From Flaccisagitta enflata (Eukaryota > Chaetognatha > Sagittoidea > Aphragmophora), in the NCBI GenBank assembly GCA_965153355.1, contig OZ231127.1, forward strand, positions 76,198,001-76,262,000: a stretch of 64,000 nt of DNA, read 5' to 3'. The position numbers and the translations under genes are program-made. A model generated the notes under the pieces. That model did not search any database. It was not told where the DNA came from and worked only from the letters and a program-made list of their open reading frames with translations. Below, piece by piece: positions 44,221 through 55,213 of the stretch (within the stretch, counting starts at the first letter, position 1; every line of letters starts with the position of its first letter).

Positions 44221-44311
44221 CAATATTGGATGACTCATTAGAATTATTGTATTATCATTCATGCTCAATCAAGTTATCGTGGAACACATTATGGCGAACG
44301 CCACTTGTTTT

Positions 44312-45054
44312 TATCTCTGTCTTGACTCATCGATAATTTTTCGCTTTTAGTTTTAATTGAAACTTTGTCTACATTTTTGTACATTTTACCTCTAGCCTCG
44401 TCAACTTAAATAGAAATGTTCAAGCTGTGTGATGAATTTCATTTTCAATGTGTTTATTGTTACCTTGTCAATAATTACTTCACTGACTTGGTCTAAAATC
44501 TTGTCTCAAATGATAAAGCAGAGCAACCTCTCTCTTTTGATGTGGACGTCTTTCCACAAAGCTCATGCCCAACACTAATGATAATGACACTCCGAAACAG
44601 CGTGAACTTCCATCACAAGAATTTTCTCTGTCATTTGCGCCATGTTTGAGTCACGTTTGAATTTGAGGTCCCTCACGTATTCCAAAACAGCATGAACAGG
44701 GCCGTAATTACAATTTCCCTGCCTTGTTTGTCCCTTATTGAGTTTTGCGTCCCTCATATATTCCCAGTCTCAATCTAATTAGGCGATTGTTGTTTTGGCC
44801 GTGAAGAAGCCCCAAATTTTCTTTTTGACCGAAAGATTATCTTAAGATTTATTTCTCTCGGTCGTGGTTGTCATTATGACATCGCATCATCATCTTCGTC
44901 ATCATCATCCTCGTCGTCATCATCACCGTCGTCATGATTGCCGTCGTCACCGTTGTATCTCGGTCTGGTGTCATCGTCACACCAAGGTTTTACGTAAAGG
45001 GTAAGAATCGCCTGCGCGTGCCTACCAATCCACCCATCTTTTAATAATTCATTT
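44312..45054. other. unassigned sequence with CAT/CGT triplets
   Basis: An imperfect (CAT/CGT)n trinucleotide patch at 44880-44955. Otherwise no feature was recognised. Confidence 0.5.
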
Positions 45055-45258
45055 TTAGTCGCGTGCACGCGACTCTTCACCCCACTTTGTCCGTCCATCC
45101 GTTAGTCGGTCGGTGGGACTGTCTGTCAGTCCGTCACATTTTTACTTTTTATTTCAATTTTATTTCTTTGAGTTATTTTAAGTCGCTCTGAGTCATTCTA
45201 AGTCATTCTAGGTTAATATGGAAGTCTCGCACGCGACATGTAGGTGTTGGCCTTGTTC
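45055..45258 (-). mobile_element. Helentron-like element, subfamily D
   Basis: TTTAG, perfect palindrome GTCGCGTGCACGCGAC (45058-45073), TCTTCACCCCACTTT, GTCC array, CCGTCACATTTTTAC, ATTTCAATTTTATTTCTTTG, AAGTCATTCTA repeats, CTCGCACGCGAC, TGTAGGTGTTGGCCTTGTT. Same core as the 5484-5775 copy. Confidence 0.9.
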
Positions 45259-45634
45259 TTTGCTACCCGTTCTTACACGATATCCAAATGGCCTGCCATA
45301 CATCCGCTTTTGTTTAGATATAGTTCACTCCACAGCGCACAGTCTGTTTCATCATTTAGCTTCATCGTTAGTAACCACCGCAAATATCGCCCCGGGTCGG
45401 ACAGACTGACCGAGACTCCTTCCTGCATCGTGAACCGATACCCAGTGTGCAACACCGAGACAGACCGACGAGACAGAAAGACAGACAGACAAACAGACAG
45501 ATCACCATGCACCAACAGACCGCCGACACACAATGGGAATTAGTAAGAAGGAGAAGAAAGGGAGAGGTCGAGGAGAGACAATGGGGAGAAAAAAGGAAGT
45601 GTGAATGGTGAATGGGTAAAGAAAGTCGGAGAGA

Positions 45635-45674
<40 letters not shown>
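45259..45674. other. unassigned sequence, ending in (GA)n
   Basis: A GACAGACAGACA patch at 45477-45501 and a (GA)n array at 45630-45674. No gene was recognised. Confidence 0.6.
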
Positions 45675-45675
<1 letters not shown>

Positions 45676-47676
45676 AGATTTTTCAGTCTGGGTTGGTTCA
45701 TGAACAAGTTTTACAAAATTGATAACAGCTCATGCTTGAATGGACGGATTATACATTTCTGAAATAAAACAACCCTTAAAACAGTTTAAAAATCTCCAAA
45801 AAGTCTCCTGTCTCAAATTCGAAATCCTCCCAATTTTCACCTAACATTGGTTTCCATTGAAAAAAAAAAACGATCTAAGAAATAGATTTCGCCGAATCCC
45901 AATCCAAATTATTCATTTAATAATAAATTAACTATGAAAAAAATAGTGAATCGTATCGGAAATTGTTATCTAGCTATATCTAATAACCGATATATAGCTA
46001 ACTCTTCTCGTATCTATTGGAGACGAGAATCACTTTGATCGTGCAGTAGATCGTATCTAGTATGTAAGACCTGGATCGTCAGTGATTAATCGTTAGGCAT
46101 ATGTCCGTGGATAAGCAAAAAGAAAACAACAATATTTCGATTTTTCATTCTAAGTAGATGATTATCAACAGGAGCAGCCCTACTTCGATATAAGGTTTAA
46201 ATTTCTAAAATTGGAAGACTAATTATATTTCAAATATGATCATCAATCATTTTATGGTCCTAACCAGCATCCGAAGTTGAGGGTGCATAAATCATCCCCT
46301 TTCTATCATCCTTTTTCTTTATTTGTTTTGTGTGGATTTTATTTTGTATGAATGAATGCTTTGCCTTTTTTGTTTTCATCTCATGCAAATCATGTTTTCA
46401 ACACGATTGTGTGTTTTTTGTGTCGCCACTTCTTTTACTGTCAAGTGTTTTTGTCAATTGATGATTTGATTTGATGATTGTCTTTCTCTCTCTCTCTTTT
46501 CTTTTATGCCGCGCGTTAATAAAGTACTTAAACCCACAAAGCAAATCCTGACTTTTATTGTCCGGTGACCATTTCTATTGGCAGACCTTTGGTCAATCTG
46601 TCTGAACTGTTTGACCTGTTTCCACATATTACACCGTTTTCATCGATTAAAACAACACTGTCCAAAATTTTAAAATGGTGCTGATATACGCATACGAAAA
46701 AAGAGCTAATATTGGATTTCACTCTTTAACCTAATCATTGTTCTTTTTATCTAGTACGTACACATTGTCATCTTTTCATCATAGCGGACAAGAACATAAG
46801 ACATTTGTCAGAAACATTAAAAGTCAGATTCAGGTCTTTGGTCATATTTATTCCTTTCATTACCGGCTCTTTTTTTTTTCTAAAGCGTGGGGCAGTCAAA
46901 GAGAACTTTTGAGTTTTAACAATTGATCTCAAATTAAACCTCTCCAAAAAGTATTTTACGATTTCTCTTTAAAAACTGAAAATGAAGATTCTTCAAAGAC
47001 CAATTCGCCGAAAATAAAGAATCTTTTGAACTCAAAAAGGCATTTTCGCACATTTATGAAAGTTATGATCAAAGTCCTTAAATTGAGTTATTGGATGTTA
47101 AATGATAACGATTCTGTCATATTCTGTTAGGCCTAGAGAAGTGCTTGAATAGGGTCTGTTCGTCTATCTGAGTGTGAAGTCAAACCAGTTGACAAATTCT
47201 ATCATATACTCACTCATTGATTAAGGATTAGATCCTATTCGTTTGTCTATTCTTTCATTCTCCCTGTCTCTAACTAATCATATATTTCGCCAAGGGAATA
47301 TCATGGCTCGTTGAGCCTAAGGATTTTGGTATTATTTGTTTTTTTTTTTCTTTTTTGTAAATCTATACATCCTTTTGTATTGTGATCAATTCCATTTCTT
47401 AGATGTGCAATTGTACAAAAGTTAAAGTGTTTGGATTTAAATGAAATGAATGTTTTCATTCGCATCGGCATGTCATCTGCTGATTTAATGCAAATCGAAA
47501 AGATGGTTTCAAACATATGATTCCCCACATAGAAATACAGAAAGACAGAAGAAAGGACAAAAGAAAAAAAGTTGTAAACAGACAAACGGACCGGAACAAA
47601 CTGCCTACATGAAGGCACGGAAGAATGGGACCCGACGCGCGAGGAACCTTCACGGCGAGATTTCATTGATTCTCTC
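45675..47676. other. unassigned AT-rich sequence
   Basis: About 2 kb with little simple repeat. Small inverted repeats occur at 45965-46002 (GTTATCTAGCTATAT/ATATATAGCTAAC) and 46005-46029 (TCTCGT/ACGAGA). An AATAAAG hexamer context lies at 46518. No supported gene. Confidence 0.5.
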
Positions 47677-47955
47677 TTTGAAGAGAGAGAAAAAATGGAA
47701 AACCTTCAATTGGAAATCATTCTTCTCTTATTACAACAGGAAAAGCCAAAGCCAGGGCCAACGGATGTAATTACTGAAGAATAGGAAAGAGAAAAAAAAA
47801 TCAACAGACATCATCAGAAAGTAAAAGATAGTTACATGTGCGGGGAGTGAGGGGAGAAGAGGATTTATAACTGAGTGAAAGGCGAATGGAGAAGGGGAGG
47901 GTGGGAGAGGAATACAGGAATACAGGAATATAGACTGTTTTTTCATTTATGATTA
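47677..47955. repeat. 280-bp direct duplication, left copy
   Basis: Nearly identical to 55214-55493, with about ten differences and small indels, from TTTGAAGAGAGAG to TTTATGATTA. The copies lie 7.5 kb apart in the same orientation. Ends are not TG...CA, so a standard LTR pair is unlikely. Segmental duplication or an unresolved haplotype near the assembly gap are alternatives. Confidence 0.93.
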
Positions 47956-47984
47956 CAGGGTCATCAATCTCAACTGAAAAAAAG

Positions 47985-48692
47985 TATTAAGCTATCGTGC
48001 CTCAATGGTTTATTTTCATGATCTGAAACAAATTCTTTTCTTAAGTACTGTGTTTGACGTTTTTGTTTCTAAATTTCATTGGTCTAGGTTGAATAGTTTG
48101 TCTGCAGCCTCAATTTGAAGTAATTTTGGTATTTACAGCTGAAGAGAAATTAAAACATTGCTGACAAGAATGTCTTATCTTAAAATGCTCTCATTTCTAA
48201 ACCGTTAGGACTAAGAATGCCAGATTGGTCTCAAATGAAAGATAATTTGATGTTGTTTTTCAAATTTCCGTTGGTTTGTAAATGAATTGGCATTTAAAGT
48301 AAGTTTCATATCCTTGAAATCGTTTTTTTAACAAAATTCCTTTGATTTGTGAATTTTTGAATGAAAAGTATGACAAATAGGTTCAAGACTGTTTTCCTCT
48401 TTTTTATAGCTAAAACTACATTAAATTATCTTTCATTTGAGACCAATCTGGCATCTGTAGCTCAAGCCGTTTAGAAATGAGACCAATTTAAAGAGGAACT
48501 GCTTTGTCAAACAACAATTTTCCTATATTTTACCTCTGAAACTACTCATACTTCAAATTGACATAAAATGAAAACTATTCGACCCAAGTCCATAAAATTT
48601 TGATACAAAAAACGTCAATCAATGCTCTTTAAGGAAAAATTGATTTCAGATCACTCAATTGATGCATCTCTGAGAAAAAGCTTAAAAGAATT
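47985..48692. mobile_element. long inverted-repeat MITE-like element 3
   Basis: Diverged inverted arms. GCCAGATTGGTCTCAAATGA (48222) recurs inverted at about 48434. TTGACGTTTTTGT...GAATAGTTT...TCAATTTGAAGTA (48052-48122) recurs inverted at about 48550-48615. GATCTGAAA (48020) also recurs inverted near 48648. The centre is around 48335. No ORF or clear terminal duplication; outer limits are approximate. Confidence 0.72.
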
Positions 48693-49045
48693 TTTCAAAC
48701 GAGATTGATGGCTGTGTAAGGGCTTGTTCATGGTGACGAGTCACTGACAACAACAATCGCGATTATTCCAGTTTATCGCGTTTACAGCTTGAACAAATGT
48801 TGATATATTTAAACTGACTCACAAGAAAGTGAGCAAAGTGAATGAGCAAGCTTGTGAATTGAGCACGCCAGCATAGCAAAGCCGAGTGCTGCGCGGCAAT
48901 TGAGCGGTATAAGCAATGCGAATGAGCGATGAGAGCAAGCGACCAAACGGCGCGGCCTCTTTATAACGCGTTTGTCTGCGTAAGGAAAGAGGACCTATGA
49001 GCTTTAAGAAAACATGCCAATTAGGCTGATGTATCTTTTTTTTTT
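48693..49045. other. unassigned sequence up to the gap
   Basis: GAGCAAGCG/GAATGAGC-type words recur at 48826-48945. A polyT run (49036-49045) leads into the gap. Confidence 0.45.
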
Positions 49046-49101
49046 NNNNNNNNNNNNNNNNNNNNNNNNNNNNNNNNNNNNNNNNNNNNNNNNNNNNNNN
49101 N
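49046..49101. other. assembly gap (56 Ns)
   Basis: Run of N. The true length is unknown, and it interrupts the left end of the large palindrome. Confidence 1.
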
Positions 49102-50880
49102 TTTTAGTCCAGGACCTTAGAGAAACAGATCGGCGTTTTTGGAGGAAGTTACCAAAATTTGCATACAGGTACAGTTTTTGATGCTGAACAACATGGAAAG
49201 AGCCACTTGGCAAAAAAATGGCATGGCCTTTTTAAAAAATGCGTTTTTCTGAAAAAAATTTGGGAAAAATGGCGCTGACGCCACACCGTTTGAGCCAATG
49301 CCATAAAAATTTCAGGGAAGGAAACTACATGTTTTGTTTACTTGCATACCAAATTTTAGCAAAATCCGTCAAGTAGAAGCGGAGATATGGCGTTTCAAAG
49401 TTTAGGCCTGTTTTTCAAAAAAGGGCTATGTTTCATTTTTTGGTCAAAAAATAGAATTTTTTGAGCCAGATGCCTAAAATCTTCCATATTAATGCCAAAT
49501 GTCCATATGCACCTGGAAAAAATAACGGCATTAAAGTTTGTGCCCTATTTTTGCCAAAACGGCTAAAAAAAAACAAAAAAATGTTGCAAATTTTATTTCT
49601 TTTCTAAAATCTTTGGTATTTTTCAAAAAATACCAAAAACGCTGATGCCAATGGTGGGAATCATACCTCTGTATGAATATAAACATAACCCCAAGGTTTC
49701 AGGACACTGGCGAGTCTAAAAGAACAGAAAAATATTTTCAAATATTTAAAAAATGTCAAAATTTTTTTGAACTCTTGGATACCCATGGCTTTTAGGAACC
49801 GCTGAGCCCAAACAACTTGAGCTAATAAAACCAAATTTGGCATGTAAGTTCCAAACATCCATGCGCAAGTTTATGCCAAATTTTAGCACTCTAGGTCAAT
49901 TTTTAGTGTGGTTTTTAGAAAAAATATTTGAAAAAACGGGCTAAAAAATACAAAAAACTGTTTTTTGGCCATATTTGCGTGCTAAGTGATATAACCATCA
50001 ATTTTTTTTGCATAGATGATCAATGAGTCTAGGATGCACCATCATGCAAAAATAGAAGTGCCTGTGATTGCAGGTTTTTAAAAAAATCACTTTTGAATTT
50101 TTCTAAAATTTTGAATTTTTGTAATTTTGGTACCTAGCCTCATTTTTTGGTCAAGATTATGAGGGAAAAATACCAAATTTGGTACACATGATCCAGGACA
50201 CCTACACTTGCTTCAACTAAAATTTCATACATGTGGTCGACGTCTAAGATTGGAAAAATTAACCTCAAGACCCTAAAAAATTCCATTTTTTTTTAATTTT
50301 TAGTAAAAAAACAGCCATAACTTGACAATAAACGATACTATTCTCACCAAATTTGGTCAGTGGAAATTAATTCCAACATATGATGAGGAAGTAAAAAAAA
50401 ATTGGCAGATTTTTCAAAAATTTTGAAAAATTTGGTCCATCAAAGCCTTTTTTGGCCAAAATTGCCTTAAAAATGGGATTTTTTCACCTATTACCAGGCC
50501 AAAAGCCCTCTCTATCACCTCATTTTTCTCACTCAGGCTCTACACACACACATAAGCTAGCATAAAAAAAGTTTTGGGTTCCTATAATGTGAAAAACTGA
50601 CCTAGAACACCATTTTTCATGAAAAAATCACTAAAAAATCACATTTATAGGGTTTTTTCTTCAAAATTGTCAAAAATTCCGGCTTGTTACCTGAATGGCA
50701 AAGAAAGCAAAGTGTCTCTCGATCTATTAAAACAATTCATTCACTTCTAATGTTAAATAAAACAAAAAAAAAACCAACAATGTTCAAAAATGGCCAAAAA
50801 ATGATCATTTTCTGCTAACATTAATTCTTAGAATCACTATGTCTATAGCAACCATCCCTCAGCATGAGTCAAAAAGTTAA
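49102..50880. repeat. left arm of 6.1-kb palindrome
   Basis: 49102-50742 is the inverted counterpart of 53566-55213, and 50809-50880 pairs with 52600-52668. By eye the arms are highly similar, with scattered single-base changes. The outer end reads TTTTAGTCCAGGACC. The arm is AT-rich with several CCAAATTTGG-type palindromic words. Mirrored 65-aa frames exist in both arms but have no recognised domain and appear to follow from DNA-level duplication. Confidence 0.93.
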
Positions 50881-50927
50881 AAAAGAGTGTTTGGCCACTT
50901 GTGTAAGGTTGGGGAGCGTGGGGTGTA

Positions 50928-50988
50928 GTTGGGGGCTGGATGCCCCTACCCACTTGTCCCTAATGATATTGTGACCCCGTGTTCCATC
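50928..50988 (-). mobile_element. subfamily B 5'-end fragment
   Basis: TGGATGCCCCTACCCACTTG and GATATTGTGACCCCGTGTTC are the complement of the subfamily B start (ACGGGGTCACAATATC, then GTGGGNAGGGGCATCCA). Confidence 0.7.
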
Positions 50989-51554
50989 TCAAAATGTACA
51001 AACTGAAAACCTTAAAAGAATTGATTTTGCTCATTTTTGGTGTAAAGGTACTACTTGAGAGTTATTCAAGAATCCTGAACATTTTTGCTCTTGGGCCATA
51101 TATTGGGTTTTACAGGGTTTGAAATTTTGGGGCCCCCAGGTACCCCCAAAACTTTAATGAACCATATCCCAGCCATTTCTTGTAATAAATAAACAATCTT
51201 GGCGTCAATCTTTTAATTTTAACCTAAAAAATTTGAATCAAGAACAAACAATTTGGGGTTTTTACCCCCAGGGGTAGTACTCCGGGGTACCTAGTATGTA
51301 AAATTTTTGTAAAAAAACAATGGAAAAATATTCTTCTGCATGTTAGGGTTCAAATTCAAGAATAAAAAAAAATGGGTTCTCAAATCCTTAGCACATAAAT
51401 TTAGTGCCAATCGTTGATAAATTAGATGATTTTTGGCAATTTTTGTTAAAATCACAGGGCTGTCACACATAGTTACGCTCCCTAGCAACCACCAAATGAG
51501 CGATATTCTTACAGGACATATTATGGGAAAGTCGTAGAAAATTTAATTTAAAGC
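50989..51554. other. unassigned AT-rich sequence
   Basis: Contains GGGGCCCCCAGGTACCCC (51131-51148) and a related GGGGTACC at 51283. No gene was recognised. Confidence 0.45.
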
Positions 51555-51891
51555 CCATATCCCAGCCTCAAGGCCCAAATCCCAGTCTTGAGGCCCAAAT
51601 CCCTTGAGGCTGGAATTCGGGCCTCAAAGATAGGATTTTGGCTGTAAGATGGGATTTGGTCCTTGAGGTTGGGATTTGGGCCTCAAGGCTGGGATATGGG
51701 CGGTGAGGCTGAGATATGGGCCTGGAGGTAGGGGGGGTACGGAGGAGGAGGACGAGAAGGAGAAAGTTCCCCCGTGTGAAAGCATAGGTCATCGACCCCT
51801 TCTGGGCTGCTGGCCAAAAGGAGAAGAAAATCCCCCATGTGTATGAAAGCATAAGTATTAGACCCCTTTGGGACCGCTGCCCAAAAGAAGA
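51555..51891. mobile_element. fold-back element, incomplete, with doubled right terminus
   Basis: Tandem GGCCCAAATCCCAGNCTNA/GGCTGGGATTTGGGCCTCAA units (both orientations) at 51555-51735. Two successive copies of the terminal repeat follow, same orientation (51764-51822 and 51828-51891), each with a CCCCATGTG/CCCCGTGTG start, GAAAGCATA and GACCCCTT. No left terminus was found. Confidence 0.75.
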
Positions 51892-51955
51892 AGAAGAATA
51901 GTCGCAAAAGCGTGCCCTGCCTAAGTAGGTTGTGGTTAAAGTTGAGGGGGGAGCA

Positions 51956-52471
51956 GGGCAGTGGACCCGAAGGGGTCGAGGACCTATGCTTTCACATATA
52001 TGGGGGATTTTCTCCTCCCACTCCTCCTTCTCCTCCTCCATCCCTCCCCCTCAAATCCCAGTCTTGTGGCCCAAAATCCAGTCTCTAGGCCCAAAACCCA
52101 GTCTTGAGGCCCAAATTCCAGCCTCAAGGCCCAAATCCTAGCCTCAAAGCCCAAATCCTAGCCTGGAGGCTGAGATTTGGGCCTCAAGATTAAGATCTGG
52201 GCCTTTTGGCTGAGATTTTGACCTTGAGGCTGAGATTAGGGCTTCAAGACTGAAATCTGGGCCTCCAGGCTAGGATTGAGGCCTTGGGGCTAGGATTTGG
52301 GCCTTGAGGCTGGGATTTGGGCCTCAAGACTGGGATTTGGGCCTCAACACTGGGATTTGGGCCTCGAAACCCGGATTTGAGGGGGGGGACGTAGAAGAAG
52401 AAGGAGAAGGAGGAGAAAATCCCACATATGTTTGAAATCATAGGTCATTGACCCCTTTCAGGCCGCTGCCC
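51956..52471. mobile_element. fold-back element with 20-bp tandem repeats
   Basis: Left terminus GGGCAGTGGACCCGAAGGGG, TCGAGGACCTATGCTTTCAC, ATATATGGGGGATTTTCTCC. The right terminus (about 52403-52471) is its inverted counterpart. The interior is about 17 units of AGGCCCAAATCCNAGCCTCA, which switch orientation near the middle (about 52160), so the tandem array is itself an inverted pair. Confidence 0.88.
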
Positions 52472-52599
52472 AAAATTGGGAAGGTGAAAGTGTAGGTTAT
52501 GCATATTTTGAATTCCTAGGCTGTAGGTTGGTTGGGTGGTATGCCAGTTGGTCTGGCCAGCCAACATGCTGAAATCATTTTGATTCACATACTTCAACA

Positions 52600-52668
52600 T
52601 GCTATGTCAGTTTGATGGTTGCTAAAGACATAGTGATTCTAAGAACCAAGGTTGGCTAGAAAATGACT
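52600..52668. repeat. displaced piece of the palindrome right arm
   Basis: GGTTGCTAAAGACATAGTGA and TTCTAAGAACCAAGGTT are the inverted match of 50809-50880. It is separated from the rest of the right arm by the next two elements. Confidence 0.85.
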
Positions 52669-52674
52669 GTTTTT

Positions 52675-53305
52675 GGGCAGCGGCCCCAAAGGGGACAAAG
52701 TCCTGTAGAACACAGGGGGACTTTCATTCGTCCATCCGTTCGTCTGTTAGTCCCCCCCTTCATCAGATCTCTCAGGCCTCAAATCCAGCCTCTCAGGCCT
52801 CAAATCCAGCCTCTCAGGCCTCAAATCCAGCCTCTCAGGCCTCAAATCCAGCCTCTCAGGCCTCAAATTTAGCCTCTCAGGCCTCAAATTTAGCCTCTCA
52901 GGCCTCAAATCTAGCCTCTCAGGCCTCAAATCCAGCCTCTCAGGCCTCAAATCCAGTCTCTCAGGCCTCAAATCCAAATTCTCAGGCCTCAAACCTGGCC
53001 TCTCATGCCTCAAATTAGGCCTCTCAAGCCTCAAACCAGCCATCTAAACCTCCATCTATTTCTCTCAGGCTTCAAATCAGTTCTCTGGCCTTTCAAGCCT
53101 TAATCAGCTCTCTCAAGCCTCAAGTCAGCCCTTTCAAGCTTCCAATCGGCATTCTCAGACCTTATATCAGCCTTCTTAGAACTCAGTTTAGGCTCTTGAA
53201 TGCCTTCAGTCAGCCCTCTATAGCAACTCATCAACTTCTTCAGGTAGGACGAACGAAAGTCCCCCTGTGATCTACAGGACTTCATCCCCTTTGAGGCTGC
53301 TGCCC
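52675..53305. mobile_element. fold-back element with 21-bp tandem repeats
   Basis: 59-bp terminal inverted repeats (52675-52733 and 53247-53305) match at 53 of 59 positions by hand alignment, starting GGGCAGCGGCCCCAAAGGGG. The interior is a 21-bp array (core AGGCCTCAAATCCAGCC), regular from about 52770 to 52978 and decaying to 53240. A short GTCC-like run follows the left terminus. No ORF of substance; RPERLDL frames are repeat artefacts. Confidence 0.92.
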
Positions 53306-53417
53306 TGCTTCCTCTCACTCCAATTCACAATCACTCAAAGCAGGGCAATGGGTATCGCTGACCACATATTGCCCTTGGGCGACCTGTTTAGCTATTTCTA
53401 AACTTTATTGGGCCTTT

Positions 53418-53565
53418 TTTTAGTCGTGGACTTGCGACTCTACACCTTGCAGTGTTGGTCAGTAGGTATGTCCGTCACATTTTTGAATTCTGAGCGGTTT
53501 TTGCCTTACAGCTCCTGCTCAACCGTCAGTGACTGGATTGCCGTGTATCCAGCCTTGTTTTGTTT
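53418..53565 (-). mobile_element. Helentron-like element, subfamily C
   Basis: TTTAG, near-hairpin GTCGTGGACTTGCGAC (53423-53438), TCTACACCTTGC, very short array, GTCACATTTTTGAATTC, AGCGGTTTTTGCCTTAC, GACTGGATTGCCGTGTATCC, AGCCTTGTTTTG. It ends exactly where the palindrome right arm resumes. Confidence 0.85.
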
Positions 53566-55213
53566 GAACAAATTATCTTAGTAGATCGAGAGACTCTTTG
53601 CTTTCTTTGCCATTCAGGTAATTGGCAGGAATTTTTGACAATTTTGAAGAAAAAACCCTAAAAATGTGATTTTTTAGTGATTTTTCCTTGAAAAATGGTG
53701 TTCTAGGCCAGTTTTTCACATGATAGGTATCCAATATTTTTTTATGCTAGTTTATGAGTGTGTGTAGAGCCTGAGTAAGAAAAATGAGGTGATAGAGAGT
53801 GCTTTGGGCCCGGAAATAGGTGAAAAAATCCCATTTTTAAGGCAATTTTGGCTAAAAAAGGCTATATTGGACCAAATTTTTCAAAATTTTTGAAAAATCT
53901 GCCAATTCTTTCTTACTTCTTCGTCATTTGATGGAATTAACTTCCACTGACCAAATTTGGTGAGAATAGTATCGTTTATTGTCAAGTTATAGCTGTTTTT
54001 TACTAAAAATTCAAAAAAATGGAATTTTTTTAGGGTCTTGAGGTTAATTTTTCCAATCTTATTCTTCGACCACATGTATGAAATTTTAGTTGAAGCAAGT
54101 GTAGGTGTCCTGGATCATGTGTACCAAATTTGGTATTTTTCCATCAAAATCTTGACCAAAAAATGAGGCTAGGTACCAAAATCACAAAAATTCAAAATTT
54201 TGGAAAAATTCAAAAGTGATTTTTTTAAAAACCTGCAATCACAGGCACTTCTATTTTTGCATGATGGTGCATCCTAGACTCATTGATCATCTATGCAAAA
54301 AAAAATTGATGGTTATATCACTAAGCACGCAAATATGGCCAAAAAAACAGTTTTTTGTGTTTTTTAGCCCATTTTTTCAAATATTTTTTCTAAAAACCAC
54401 ACTGAAAATTGACCTAAAGTGCTAAAATTTGGCGTGAAGTTGCGCATGGATGTTTAGAACTTACATGCCAAATTTGGTTTTATTAGCTCAAGTCGTTTGG
54501 GCTCAGCGGTTCCTAAAAGCCATGGGTATCCAAGAGTTCAAAAAATTTTTGGCATTTTTTAAATATTTGAAAATATTTTTCTGTTCTTTCAGACTCACCA
54601 GTGTCCTGAAACCTTGGGGTTATGTTTATATTCATACAGAGGTATGATTCCCACCATTGGCATCAGCGTTTTTGGTATTTTTTGAAAAATACCAAAGATT
54701 TTAGAAAAGAAATAAAATTTGCAACATTTTTTTGGGGTTTTTTAGCCATTTTGGCGAAAACAGGGCACAAACTTTAATGCCGTTATTTTTTCCAGGTGCA
54801 TATGGACATTGGGCATCAATATGGAAGATTTTAGGCATCTGGCTCAAAAAATTCTATTTTTTGACCAAAAAATGAAACATAGCCCTTTTTTGAAAAACAG
54901 GCCTAGACTTTGAAACGCCATATCTCCGCTTCTACTTGACGGATTTTGCTAAAATTTGGTATGCAAGTAAACAAAACATGTAATTTCCTTCCCTGAAATT
55001 TCTATGGCATTGGCTCAAACGGTGTGGCGTCAGCGCCATTTTTCCCAAATTTTTTTCAGAAAAACGCATTTTTTTAAAAGGCCATGCCATTTTTTGGCCA
55101 AGTGGTTCTTTCCATGTTGTTCAGCATCAAAAACTGTACCTGTATGCAAATTTTGGTAACTTCCTCCAAAAACGCCAATATGCTTTTGATTCCTCCCGTA
55201 AGGAACTGGACTA
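53566..55213. repeat. right arm of 6.1-kb palindrome
   Basis: Inverted counterpart of 49102-50742. The outer end TAAGGAACTGGACTA directly abuts the right 280-bp duplication at 55214. The same CCAAATTTGG-style sentences appear in complement. Confidence 0.93.

Larger units (their letters stand above)
38378..44311 (-). mobile_element. candidate 5.9-kb relative of the hairpin elements
   Basis: Left end: a hairpin with 9-bp arms GTGTTCCAC/GTGGAACAC and a GATA loop (38378-38399), then TAGATATTCAGAG and a GTCC/GTTC array (38417-38449), the order seen in the short elements. Right end (44275-44311): ATCGTGGAACAC, a direct copy of the second hairpin arm, then GGCGAACGCCACTTGTTTTT. This parallels GCACGCGACT...GGCCTTGTTTTT of subfamily A. 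A lone minisatellite unit at 43968-43999 ties the right end to the left array. Other elements are nested inside. That both ends belong to one element is inference. Confidence 0.5.

Noticed and set aside
46510-46530. Poly(A) signal marking a gene 3' end (AATAAAG)
   Set aside because: A single hexamer in AT-rich DNA without a supported upstream coding region.
49661-54647. Mirrored 65-aa frames (49661-49858 minus, 54450-54647 plus) as a conserved small gene
   Set aside because: Their similarity follows from the palindrome arms being similar at the DNA level throughout; no codon-position bias could be seen and no family is recognised.
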